Shown here: positions 8,766-17,126 of the stretch, piece after piece
Position numbering within the stretch: position 1 is the first letter of the stretch
Layout: each line of letters opens with the position of its first letter
Assembly (NCBI GenBank): GCA_964553105.1
Contig: CAZKJO010000023.1
Coordinates: 1-36,401 of the forward strand
DNA length: 36,401 nucleotides
Origin: Profundicola sp964553105
GTDB taxonomy: Bacteria; Bacteroidota; Bacteroidia; Flavobacteriales; Weeksellaceae
Direction: 5' to 3'
The notes under the pieces: generated by a model
Databases searched by the model: none
The model's input: the letters and a program-made list of their open reading frames with translations, nothing else
Told to the model about the DNA's origin: nothing
Made by a program: the position numbers and the translations under genes

Positions 8766-9231
8766 TTAAATCGAAATATTTAATTTGTTATAAATAAAAT
8801 GCAACAACCACGCTGGGCCAATCAATAAAAACTGTAAGTCCTTAATAAATGATGGTTTCTTGCCTTCAATTTTATGTCCATAAAACTGACCAATCCAAGC
8901 TAAAAAGAAGACCACTAAGGCTGTATAGACTAAACTTTCAGTTCCGAATTGACTTTCAATCAAATAGCTTAAACCAAAACATAAGAAAATGAAAATCAAC
9001 ATTCCAAAAGCTAAATTTATTGACAGTCGAATATAATATATCCAAAGTAATAGCATGGCGATAATAACTAAATTTAGATAGTTTCCCATGACTTCAGAAA
9101 ATTTGACTGACCACAAAAGTGTAGTAGTACTCCAAAAAAATAATTAGTACATAAATCCAATGAATGAGTTTGTTTGTGTGATTTTGATGACCCTCGCCAT
9201 ATTCGTCTAATAATGAAGTGATTGGCCTCAT
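8766..9231 (-). pseudogene. DUF962/Mpo1-like membrane protein, split by a single-base frameshift
   Basis: The C-terminal frame carries the family signature FYGHKIEGKKPSF followed by FLLIGPAWLLHFIY, with three or four hydrophobic segments. It has no plausible ATG (the frame opens with TTG at 9116). Upstream in another frame an ATG at 9231 encodes MRPITSLLDEYGEGHQNHTN and KLIHWIYVLIIF, the typical Mpo1-like N-terminus (H-x-N-x-x-N-x-x-x-H region). The frames would join if the T7 run at 9134-9140 had six T, giving IIFWSTTTLLWSVKF and a 154-residue protein, normal for the family. The yeast relative Mpo1 is a 2-hydroxy fatty acid dioxygenase. It is either a recent pseudogene or a homopolymer sequencing error; the intact reading on both sides favours an error or a very recent mutation. 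Confidence 0.8.
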
Positions 9232-9384
9232 ACTTTACATAAATCTTATAAGAAATATTAATTTATTTTAATTCAGCTAGATTAGCTCTCGGTTCAACAT
9301 TAGAATTTAAATAAAGCTTGAAAAGCAGAGAAAATCACTTTATTCAATAATTTATTTTAATTGTGAAAGTATAGATTTACTATA
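9232..9384. other. Intergenic stretch before the assembly gap
   Basis: AT-rich and mostly without recognisable features. On the minus strand the frame ending at 9352 reads YSKSILSQLK and then stop, next to the gap. It could be the tail of dnaB or of a gene hidden in the gap; the sequence cannot decide. Confidence 0.5.
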
Positions 9385-9484
9385 NNNNNNNNNNNNNNNN
9401 NNNNNNNNNNNNNNNNNNNNNNNNNNNNNNNNNNNNNNNNNNNNNNNNNNNNNNNNNNNNNNNNNNNNNNNNNNNNNNNNNNNN
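9385..9484. other. Assembly gap of exactly 100 Ns
   Basis: Positions 9385-9484 are all N. A run of exactly 100 is the usual placeholder for a gap of unknown size, so distances and reading frame across it carry no information. Confidence 0.98.
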
Positions 9485-10992
9485 CCAAATCCACTACCGA
9501 AAGCTTCTTCGGATGAAGCAGTAAATCCTAAATCATCACCATCATTCATACTACTTTGAAGCATAACAGGACCTCCAAAATCAAAAGATTCAGTTTCTAA
9601 ATCCGTAAACTTAGCCTGATCTCCGATAAATCGTAAACGAATATTTTCTAAAGCACCGTTTCTGTGTTTGGCAATAATAAACTCAGCCTGTCCAGCACAC
9701 GGAGTTGCCTCTTCGTCGTCCCAGTGATCTAATTTATAATACTCTGGACGATAGATGAAGGTTACGATATCCGCATCTTGCTCAATAGCTCCAGACTCCC
9801 TAAGATCGGACAATAATGGACGTTTAATTCCACCACGTGTTTCTACCGATCTCGACAACTGTGACAGGGCAATAACGGGCACATTTAACTCCTTTGCAAT
9901 GGCTTTTAAACTTCGAGAAATCGTAGAAATCTCTTGTTCACGGTTACCAGAAGCTCCCTTATCTCGGGTGGTCATTAACTGCAAATAGTCAATAATAATT
10001 AACCTAACACCATGTTGAGATACAAGCCTTCTACATTTTGCTCTTAAGTCAAAAACGTTTAAAGCTGGCGTATCGTCAATATAAAGTGGTGCGTTTTCTA
10101 AGCCCTTAACCTTGGTATAGAGTTGTTTCCACTCCGCATCTGTTAAAGTACCTTTTTTAATTTTATCTGATTTGATCCCGGTTTCCCCTACGATTAAACG
10201 TGTAATAAGCTGTACACTACTCATCTCTAATGAGAATACAGCTACAGGTATTTTATTATCTACTGCAATATTTTTTGCCATAGACAATACAAAAGCAGTT
10301 TTTCCCATACCTGGACGAGCAGCTAAAATGACCAAATCTGAGGCTTGCCATCCCGATGTGATTTTGTCGATTTCAGTAAATCCAGAAGGCACGCCGCTAA
10401 GACCTTCTTTCTCAGACATCGCTTTAATTTGTTCAATTGCTTGGAAAACTAATGATTTAGAATCCATATAACTTGACTTTAAACTACCATCGGTAATTTT
10501 AAAAATCTCGCTTTCGGCCTCATCAAGTAATTCGAAAATATCTGAAGTATCGTCGTAAGATTTATCGATAATATTAGACGAAATTTCAATCAGCTTTCTT
10601 AAAACATATTTCTCTTGAATAACTCTTGCGTGAAATTCAATATGCGCGGATGTTGAAACTTTTTGGGTAAGTCCGATTAAATAAAAATCACCACCGACAC
10701 TATCTAGTTTACCATCTTTTCTCAACTGATTAGAAACGGTCAATAAATCGATTGGTTGTGATTCATTGAATAATGTTGTGATAGCATTAAAGATATATTG
10801 ATGCTCTGGGCGATAGAAAAATTCTTCTTGAAGGATTTCTATGGTTTCGTTCAATCCTTTTTTATCGATCATCATGGCGCCCAACACAGCTTCTTCTAAA
10901 TCGACCGCTTGTGGAGGTAATTTACCTCTATTTACAGTATTGATTTTCTGTGGCTTAAAGTTCGTTTTAATATTTGCACTAGGGTTCTCCAT
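9485..10992 (-). CDS. dnaB: Replicative DNA helicase DnaB (3' end lost in gap)
   Basis: Hexameric helicase that unwinds DNA at the replication fork. ATG at 10992 gives MENPSANIKTNF, followed by the conserved N-terminal block LPPQAVDLEEAVLGAMM. The longer upstream frame adds 21 residues unlike the family and is rejected. The RecA-like core has Walker A ARPGMGKT at residues 225-232, the Walker B strand LIIIDYLQLM, and the arginine-finger region SDLRESGAIEQDAD. About 502 residues are visible up to SSEEAFGSGF at the gap, so nearly all of the protein is present. No intein is visible. accA lies upstream, separated by about 230 bases. Confidence 0.96.
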
Positions 10993-11115
10993 GGATTGGT
11001 AAAAGTATAAAAAATGCTTATAGGTTTTAAAAATTTTGCTTTGTTTTATTAACAAAGAACACTATCTCATCGCAAGCTTATACTATGAAAGCGATTGCAG
11101 AGATGTTAAAGTTTC

Positions 11116-11180
11116 AATGGATTAAATCCATTAAAATTTTAGACAAATGTAGTCCGAAGAAACTCAAAATTCTTCAGACT
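11116..11180. other. Two hairpins in the accA-dnaB intergenic region
   Basis: AATGGAT-TAA-ATCCATT at 11116-11132 is a perfect small palindrome. AGTCCGAAGAA and TTCTTCAGACT (11151-11161 and 11170-11180) pair except at one position, which is a G-U pair on the minus strand. The second could terminate accA transcription, although only a weak T-run follows. The rest of 10993-11224 shows nothing recognisable. Confidence 0.4.
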
Positions 11181-11224
11181 ATTTTTGATTCGTCAATTTT
11201 GGATGCTATATAATATACGAAAAA

Positions 11225-12178
11225 TTAACCTTTAAACACACCCATTTTCAAGAATTTATCTTGGCGGGTTTTAGTTAATTCCTTAGCAGATAATTTACTT
11301 AATTCAGCGATAGACTTTGTAAGATGTTCACGAAGAATATCAAACATTTCTTCCTCATCTGAATGCGCACCACCCAAAGGCTCTGGTATGATACCGTCGA
11401 TGATTTTTTGTTTCAACATATCATCAGGGGTCAATTTCAAGGCGTCAGCTGCTGTTTCTTTGTAGTCCCAACTTCTCCATAAAATAGAAGAACAAGATTC
11501 TGGTGAAATCACAGAGTACCAAGTGTTTTCTAACATAAATACTTTGTTACCAACACCTATTCCTAAAGCTCCACCACTTGCTCCTTCACCAATAACAACA
11601 CTGATTACAGGAACTTTTAATTGAAGCATCTCTGAGATGTTTAAAGCAATCGCTTGCCCTTGTCCTCTCTCTTCTGCCTCCAAACCTGGATAAGCACCTG
11701 GCGTATCAACAAAAGTAACGATAGGTTTATTGAACTTCTCAGCTAACTTCATTAAACGAAGCGCTTTTCTATATCCATCTGGATTAGACATTCCAAAACG
11801 ACGATACTGTCTTTCTTTGGTGTTTTTTCCTTTTTGTTGACCGATAAACATAACTGTTTGGCCATTTAGCTTACCAAATCCACCAATCATAGCCTTATCA
11901 TCAGCATAAGCTCTATCCCCATGCAATTCGATAAAATTGTTATTGGTAAGACCTTTAATGTAATCTAAAGTGTAAGGTCTATTCGGGTGTCTTGAAACTT
12001 GAACTCTTTGCCAAGGTGTCAAGTTACTATATATTTCTTTTTTGACTTCTAATAGCTTAGCATCGATTTGCTTACAGCTTTCATTTACGTCAATACCGCT
12101 TTCTTCTCCTATCGAAATGCACTTATCATACTGCTCCATCAATTCCTTGATTGGCATTTCAAAATCTAAATAATCCAT
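11225..12178 (-). CDS. accA: Acetyl-CoA carboxylase carboxyltransferase subunit alpha
   Basis: Subunit of the carboxyltransferase that moves CO2 from carboxybiotin to acetyl-CoA, the first committed step of fatty acid synthesis. From ATG at 12178 (MDYLDFEMPIKELMEQYDKC) it has 317 residues, the usual length. Conserved features include the RHPNRPYTLDYI block, FVDTPGAYPGLEAEERGQ and the GEGASGGALGIG oxyanion region. The longer frame adds 15 upstream residues that overlap the promoter and is rejected. accD is not in the window. A good promoter lies directly upstream, so it appears to be its own unit. Confidence 0.97.
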   Translation of the reverse strand: MDYLDFEMPIKELMEQYDKCISIGEESGIDVNESCKQIDAKLLEVKKEIYSNLTPWQRVQVSRHPNRPYTLDYIKGLTNNNFIELHGDRAYADDKAMIGGFGKLNGQTVMFIGQQKGKNTKERQYRRFGMSNPDGYRKALRLMKLAEKFNKPIVTFVDTPGAYPGLEAEERGQGQAIALNISEMLQLKVPVISVVIGEGASGGALGIGVGNKVFMLENTWYSVISPESCSSILWRSWDYKETAADALKLTPDDMLKQKIIDGIIPEPLGGAHSDEEEMFDILREHLTKSIAELSKLSAKELTKTRQDKFLKMGVFKG

Positions 12179-12200
12179 GGGTTGAATTTTAATGTAAAAA

Positions 12201-12228
12201 CAAATATAAGAAATCGTAAACAACCAAA
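12201..12228 (-). promoter_or_regulatory. Promoter of accA
   Basis: TATATTTG (12201-12208) matches the -7 box and TTTG (12225-12228) the -33 box, with a 16-base spacer, slightly shorter than usual. The box ends 22 bases before the accA ATG. Confidence 0.6.
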
Positions 12229-12266
12229 GTGTGAAAATTAATCTAAAACCTAAGATAGCTGTTTTC

Positions 12267-12734
12267 TTAGTCCTCTTTTAGCAGATCTAAATAGTCATTA
12301 ATTTTCTCATTAGGAACCGCAACTGCCAAGTGATAATGGGCTATTTTCCATTCACCATCAACTTTTTCTAAAACTCCTGAACCTCTACAAATCCCCATCC
12401 AAGTATTTAATAATTCGTCAAACCAAGCAGTTTTACCATCTTTAGAAAAGTAAACATGTCTATCATAAGGTTCAAATGCCCAAGCTGATTCTTTAGCAAA
12501 TGCTTTTACAGACCATTCTTGTAATTCTTTAGCTGTCCAATGTTCGGTGGCGTCTGTTCCGATATAAATTCCATCATCCGTAAAAGCTCCAAAGAATTCA
12601 TTTTCATCTGCAACTGCTGCAGCATGATGCCAATCGTTTAAAACTTTATCGATTTGTTGTTTTTCTTGAGCCAGTGGAATGCTTGCACATGAGGAGATCA
12701 AGATACATAATAAAAGAATATTTATTTTTTGCAT
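12267..12734 (-). CDS. SnoaL/NTF2-like domain lipoprotein
   Basis: A 155-residue protein with a lipoprotein signal (MQKINILLLCILISSC, lipid-acceptor cysteine C16) followed by one SnoaL/DUF4440-like cone fold: KVLNDWHHAAAVADENEFF, then FTDDGIYIGTDATEHW, and a final strand GEWKIAHYHLAV. Such domains in Bacteroidota are usually of unknown function and may bind small ligands or act as weak enzymes. It sits between the M28 peptidase unit, whose terminator precedes it, and accA, which has its own promoter. The export prediction and fold are well supported; the function is not known. Confidence 0.85.
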   Translation of the reverse strand: MQKINILLLCILISSCASIPLAQEKQQIDKVLNDWHHAAAVADENEFFGAFTDDGIYIGTDATEHWTAKELQEWSVKAFAKESAWAFEPYDRHVYFSKDGKTAWFDELLNTWMGICRGSGVLEKVDGEWKIAHYHLAVAVPNEKINDYLDLLKED

Positions 12735-12761
12735 TAATAACTATTTAAATTAAATGTATAA

Positions 12762-12801
12762 AAAAATTGCTTCTTTTAATAGCATGATTAAAAGAAGCAT
12801 A
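12762..12801 (-). terminator. Intrinsic terminator of the M28 peptidase gene
   Basis: Perfect 13-bp stem TGCTTCTTTTAAT/ATTAAAAGAAGCA with a 6-base loop, followed on the minus strand by seven T. It lies 31 bases after the M28 stop codon. Confidence 0.9.
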
Positions 12802-12831
12802 TTAAGTTTAAAGCTTTACGGAATAAAAAAA

Positions 12832-13833
12832 TTAATCTAAAGCTGGTTTGTTTTCTCTATTAGCTAAAGTCCAAGCTGTAGCAAAAATTAATTTGGTGCG
12901 TTTAGTCAACAAAGGATAATTGATTTTATCAGCAGTATCCGAATCTTTGTGATAATCATCGTGTGTGCCATTAAAATAAAAAATTACAGGAATTCCATTT
13001 TTTGCGAAATTATAGTGATCTGATCTGTAATAAAATCTATTAGGGTCGTTTGGTTCATCAAATCTATAATCGAAATTCATTTGGAAGTGTTTGTTGTTCA
13101 CCTCATCTGAAACTTGTTTTAATTCTTTACTCAACATTTCTGAACCAATTAAATAAAGATAATCTTCATCGTCTTTATGCTCATCATCCACTCTACCAAT
13201 CATATCTATGTTTAGATTTGTGATAGTATTTTCTAATGGTAATAATGGGTTATCGGCATAATAATGAGACCCATACAATCCTTTTTCTTCACCTGTTACA
13301 TGTAAGAAAACAATCGTTCTACGAGGCTTAATTCCTTTATCAGAAGCTTTCTTCATAGCTTTGGCAATATTCATAATCGCAATGGTTCCGCTACCATCAT
13401 CATCAGCCCCATTATAGGTTTTACCATTATGAACACCTAAATGGTCTAAGTGTGCAGAAACTACAATTACCTCATCTGCTTTATCAGTCCCTGGCATATA
13501 TGCTACCACATTGTTAGCATCACCTGCCAATCTTGAGTAAGTTCCTTTAGGGATTAATTGGTAATAGTCTTGCGTACCAGGTGCAGCAGCAATTCCTAAA
13601 TCTTTATAAAAATCACGGATATATTCTGTTGCGATATACTCGAATTCTGAACCTGCCTCACGACCTTTGAATTCATCACTGGCATAAGTGTACAGCATTT
13701 CTTTGATCTCGTTTTCCTCTATGTACTGACTCAATTCATAAGCCTGAACGCTGGTATCTTTTACCGCTACATTTTGTTGAGACTTGCAAGCAAACCCAAA
13801 AGCCAAAGCAGCTAAAATTATTAATTTATTCAT
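12832..13833 (-). CDS. M28-family zinc metallopeptidase, exported
   Basis: Zinc aminopeptidase-type protein of 333 residues from ATG at 13833. The N-terminus MNKLIILAALAFGFAC is a signal sequence with a possible lipobox (C16), although the residues before the cysteine are not ideal. The M28 metal ligands are visible: H128 (SAHLDHLG), the aspartates of NGADDDGSG (144-146), E182-E183 (TGEEKGLYGS), D210 (NIDMIGR) and H295 (DDYHKDSDTAD). The longer frame upstream lacks family similarity and crosses the previous terminator. It probably trims peptides in the periplasm or at the cell surface, next to the DPP11-type peptidase. Confidence 0.93.
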   Translation of the reverse strand: MNKLIILAALAFGFACKSQQNVAVKDTSVQAYELSQYIEENEIKEMLYTYASDEFKGREAGSEFEYIATEYIRDFYKDLGIAAAPGTQDYYQLIPKGTYSRLAGDANNVVAYMPGTDKADEVIVVSAHLDHLGVHNGKTYNGADDDGSGTIAIMNIAKAMKKASDKGIKPRRTIVFLHVTGEEKGLYGSHYYADNPLLPLENTITNLNIDMIGRVDDEHKDDEDYLYLIGSEMLSKELKQVSDEVNNKHFQMNFDYRFDEPNDPNRFYYRSDHYNFAKNGIPVIFYFNGTHDDYHKDSDTADKINYPLLTKRTKLIFATAWTLANRENKPALD

Positions 13834-13850
13834 ATTGAAAGATTTTTGGC

Positions 13851-13893
13851 CTAAAACATAAATGAATTTCACCGAAATGAAATTCATTTATGT
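13851..13893 (-). terminator. Intrinsic terminator of the S46 peptidase gene
   Basis: Perfect 16-bp inverted repeat (13856-13871 with 13878-13893) closing a 6-base loop, followed by TTTTAG on the minus strand. It begins 19 bases after the stop codon at 13912 and lies immediately ahead of the M28 start. Confidence 0.8.
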
Positions 13894-13911
13894 AAATAGT
13901 TGTTGTTATTA

Positions 13912-16041
13912 TTACTTAACTAATGTCATCTCGTCGATTAAACGCTGAGCATTAGCATACTTATCGATGATGAACAAGATATAACGAGCATCAACCATGA
14001 TGTTTCTACAGATTTCTGGATCATAATTATAGTCACTCATAGTTCCTTCCCAAACTCTATCGAAGTTCAAACCTATTAAGTTACCATCAGCATCTAAAGC
14101 AGGGCTTCCAGAGTTTCCTCCTGTGGTGTGATTAGTTGCTAAGAAGTTAACTGGAATTTCACCATCTTGAGCATAATCGCCATAATCTTTGTTATTGTAT
14201 AACTCGATTAATTTAGCTGGCGCGTCGAACTCGTAATCACCAGGAACATATTTCTCCATTACTCCTTTTAAGGTAGAAGTTGGTGCATAATAAACTGCAT
14301 CTGAAGGCTCATAACCGTTTACTTTTCCGTAAGTTACACGTAAAGTAGAGTTAGCATCTGGGAAGAATTTAGTGTCATCCATAAATTCTAACTGAGCTTT
14401 CATATAAGTTCTCATTTTGTTATTAATCTGAGCTTGAAGCTGTGATTGATTCTTAGTTACATTGTTTTCATAAGCATTTTTCACTTTTCCAATTTTAGAA
14501 ACTAATGCATCAGATTTTAAAGATTTTAAGAAGTTTGCCTTATTAGAGAAAGTTTTCTTAGTGTCTTTTGCCAATGATTTTACAATTACAGAATTCTTAA
14601 TGTCATCGGCTGTGATATTTACATCTTTAGGTTGAAAATCTTTTGGCATGTTTTCCTTGTACATGTCCCATAATGCTAACGAAACCTCTTCGTCAACCAT
14701 GGCATTATAGTCTTTAAATAAACCATCTAAATAGCCTTCAATTCTACTGTAATAAGCATCAAAGCCTTCTTTTTTCTCAAGAGCCAAGACATTGTTTAAT
14801 AATAGTGCAACCCTAAAGGTTTCAGAATTTCTATAAATGGTCTCGTCGAAATAATCACTTGCAAAGTTATAAGGCTCAATTAATTCATTTAGTTTGTCTA
14901 AATCTGAAACTAAGCTTGGATACTCAACACATCTTTTGCTTTTTTCTGTCAAACATGCCTTGCGTACTCTTTCATTGAAGTCAGCTTCATAAGCCTTCTT
15001 TTTAGCAATAGCATTCGATTTTGCTAAACCTTGATTTTCACCAATCCATTTCTTGTAATAGTTCGCAACTCTTGCATATTTAGATGCATATTGGATTTTT
15101 ATTTGAGGATCACTCTTCATATGTCCATCAATAATTTTTAATGCATTTTCTCTAATTTCAATTTTAGCTGGATTTAGTTTCGTGGTAATTTGCTCAATAG
15201 AAGAAGCTGGTAAATACTCATCTGTCATACCTGGGAAACCAAATACAAAAGTAAAGTCTCCTTCGTTAATTCCACCTACATTTACTGGTAAGTAATGTTT
15301 TGGAGTGTAAGGAACGTTATCTTTTGAATATTCAGCAGGCTTGTTGTTTTTATCGGCATAAATTCTAAATACAGCAAAATCACCCGTATGTCTTGGCCAC
15401 ATCCAGTTATCTGTATCGCTTCCGAATTTTCCGATGCTACTTGGTGGCGTACCTACCAATCTCACATCTTTGTAAGTTTCTGTAATGAATAAGTAGTATT
15501 TATTTCCTTTATAGAAAGGCTTAATCATTACATCCTGATATGATTCTTTTACTGTATTTGCTGCAATGATGTCGATGTTATCTTTAATTCTTCCGTTTCT
15601 AGCAACTTCAGAATCGGTTGAACTAACTCCTTGTAATACTTTATCAGTTACCTCGCGGATATCTACAATAAAGGTTGCGTCTAAACCTGGATTTGGTAAT
15701 TCTTTCTCAAAAGACTCAGCCCAAAAACCATCTTCTAAATAATTGTTTTCTACCGTTGAGTGTGATTGAATTTGACCAAAACCACAATGATGATTAGTTA
15801 ATAATAATCCTTTCGGAGAAATCACCTCTGAGGTACAACCTCCACCAAAGTGAGCGATTGCATCTTTTATACTAGGTTGGGATGGGTCGAAAATATCTTT
15901 CGCAGAAATATTCATTCCCATTTCTTTCATTTCTTGTTCGTTTAATTCTGTTGGGATCCACATTCCGCCACCTTGCTGGGCGAATGTAAATACACTCAAG
16001 AATAACGTAACAATGCTCAACTTCGAATACGTTGTCATCAT
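13912..16041 (-). CDS. S46-family dipeptidyl peptidase, DPP11 type (Asp/Glu-specific)
   Basis: Periplasmic serine dipeptidyl peptidase of 709 residues from ATG at 16041 (a second ATG follows at 16038). A signal peptide (about residues 1-22, ending FTFAQQ) precedes GGGMWIPTEL. The chymotrypsin-like core shows H85 in LLTNHHCGFG and Ser644 in TTGGNSGSPAL. Residue 662, 18 after the serine, is arginine (GLNFDRVWEG). In the studied P. gingivalis enzymes this position is arginine in DPP11 and glycine in DPP7, so release of Asp/Glu dipeptides is predicted. The longer frame adds 31 non-signal residues and is rejected. It is flanked by terminators on both sides, so it is monocistronic. Confidence 0.95.
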   Translation of the reverse strand: MMTTYSKLSIVTLFLSVFTFAQQGGGMWIPTELNEQEMKEMGMNISAKDIFDPSQPSIKDAIAHFGGGCTSEVISPKGLLLTNHHCGFGQIQSHSTVENNYLEDGFWAESFEKELPNPGLDATFIVDIREVTDKVLQGVSSTDSEVARNGRIKDNIDIIAANTVKESYQDVMIKPFYKGNKYYLFITETYKDVRLVGTPPSSIGKFGSDTDNWMWPRHTGDFAVFRIYADKNNKPAEYSKDNVPYTPKHYLPVNVGGINEGDFTFVFGFPGMTDEYLPASSIEQITTKLNPAKIEIRENALKIIDGHMKSDPQIKIQYASKYARVANYYKKWIGENQGLAKSNAIAKKKAYEADFNERVRKACLTEKSKRCVEYPSLVSDLDKLNELIEPYNFASDYFDETIYRNSETFRVALLLNNVLALEKKEGFDAYYSRIEGYLDGLFKDYNAMVDEEVSLALWDMYKENMPKDFQPKDVNITADDIKNSVIVKSLAKDTKKTFSNKANFLKSLKSDALVSKIGKVKNAYENNVTKNQSQLQAQINNKMRTYMKAQLEFMDDTKFFPDANSTLRVTYGKVNGYEPSDAVYYAPTSTLKGVMEKYVPGDYEFDAPAKLIELYNNKDYGDYAQDGEIPVNFLATNHTTGGNSGSPALDADGNLIGLNFDRVWEGTMSDYNYDPEICRNIMVDARYILFIIDKYANAQRLIDEMTLVK

Positions 16042-16143
16042 AATTAATTCAATTTTGGTAAATATAATAAAGATTTTGTGATTGTTTTTGGTGTAAAATG
16101 ATTGAAAATTAATTTTAACTTGCTTTAAAGACATATTTTAAAG

Positions 16144-16189
16144 AAAAAACCCACAAAGTTAAAATCCAAGGATTCAAATTTTGTAGGTT
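16144..16189 (-). terminator. Intrinsic terminator after 3-hydroxybutyryl-CoA dehydrogenase
   Basis: On the minus strand AACCTACAAA pairs with TTTGTGGGTT (one G-U pair), with a small inner stem AATCC/GGATT, followed by a run of six T (16144-16149). Confidence 0.8.
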
Positions 16190-16206
16190 ATTGGAGTTTA
16201 ATGCTT

Positions 16207-17097
16207 TTATTTAGCGAATTGTGACGCTATTTTTTCTGCTTTTTTACTTTCAGAATAATCGTAGAATCCTTCTCCTGACTTCACTCCTTTCTTACCTGCC
16301 ATTACCATATTTACTAATAATGGACATGGAGCATATTTAGGGTTTTTGAATCCGTCGTATAATACGTTAAGGATTGATAAACACACATCTAAACCAATAA
16401 AGTCAGCCAACTGAAGTGGTCCCATTGGATGTGCCATACCTAATTTCATCACGGTATCGATTTCCTCTACACCCGCCACATCTTCGTATAAGCAATAAAT
16501 TGCTTCGTTGATCATGGGCATTAAAATTCTATTCGCCACGAAACCTGGATAATCGTTCACCTCCACTGGAACTTTACCTAAGTTTTTAGACATCTCCATA
16601 ATGCGATTAGTTACCTCATCCGAAGTACTATAACCTCTAATCACCTCTACCAATTTCATGATGGGCACTGGGTTCATAAAGTGCATTCCGATTACTTTAT
16701 CAGCTCTTTTAGTTTGAGCAGCAATTTGAGTAATTGAAATTGAAGAAGTATTGGTTGCTAAAATAGATTTCTCTGGAGCTTTCTCGTCTAACTCTCTAAA
16801 GATTTTCATTTTCAAATCAACATTTTCTGTAGCTGCTTCTACAATTAAATCAGCTTCTGTAATCGCTTCATCAATGGAAGTGAAAGTAGTGATATTGGCT
16901 AAAGTAGACTTTTTATCATTTTCGGTGATTCTTTCTTTCGATACCATTCTATCTAGGTTTTTCCCGATTGTTGCAACTGCTTTATCTAAAGCGTCTTGTG
17001 AAATATCTACTAAATGTACGTTGAAATCTTTCTGAGCAAATACGTGAGCAATTCCATTACCCATTGTACCTGCACCAATAACTGTGATGTTCTTCAT
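16207..17097 (-). CDS. 3-hydroxybutyryl-CoA dehydrogenase
   Basis: NAD-dependent dehydrogenase of 296 residues that interconverts 3-hydroxyacyl-CoA and acetoacyl-CoA. Seen: the Rossmann motif GAGTMG (8-13), D31 at the end of the second strand, NTSSISIT near 116-123, the catalytic H139 in GMHFMNP and its partner E151. The C-terminal domain has the usual family glycine-rich segments (HPMGPLQLADFIGLD). It begins 29 bases after the mutB stop, so the two are probably co-transcribed. It could work in short-chain acyl-CoA metabolism or amino acid degradation; hbd and paaH are equally apt names. Confidence 0.94.
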   Translation of the reverse strand: MKNITVIGAGTMGNGIAHVFAQKDFNVHLVDISQDALDKAVATIGKNLDRMVSKERITENDKKSTLANITTFTSIDEAITEADLIVEAATENVDLKMKIFRELDEKAPEKSILATNTSSISITQIAAQTKRADKVIGMHFMNPVPIMKLVEVIRGYSTSDEVTNRIMEMSKNLGKVPVEVNDYPGFVANRILMPMINEAIYCLYEDVAGVEEIDTVMKLGMAHPMGPLQLADFIGLDVCLSILNVLYDGFKNPKYAPCPLLVNMVMAGKKGVKSGEGFYDYSESKKAEKIASQFAK

Positions 17098-17126
17098 TTA
17101 TTTTTATTTTTATTCTTTCGTTTAAA

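Noticed and set aside
10993..11055. Extended N-terminus of DnaB (21 extra residues)
   Set aside because: The extra residues are hydrophobic and aromatic, not seen in DnaB; ATG 10992 precedes the conserved N-terminal block.
11041..11110. Possible DnaA boxes or a replication origin near dnaB
   Set aside because: dnaB is not a reliable origin marker, and no cluster of DnaA-box-like sequences was seen.
11085..11213. A 42-residue plus-strand ORF (MKAIAEMLKFQWIKSIKILD...) in the dnaB-accA gap
   Set aside because: It covers the two hairpins of the region, has no family resemblance and no promoter or start signal that I can see. Length alone is not evidence in AT-rich DNA.
16042..16134. Extended N-terminus of the S46 peptidase (31 extra residues)
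   Set aside because: It would bury the signal peptide. Starting at 16041 also places the catalytic histidine at residue 85, as in the studied DPP11.
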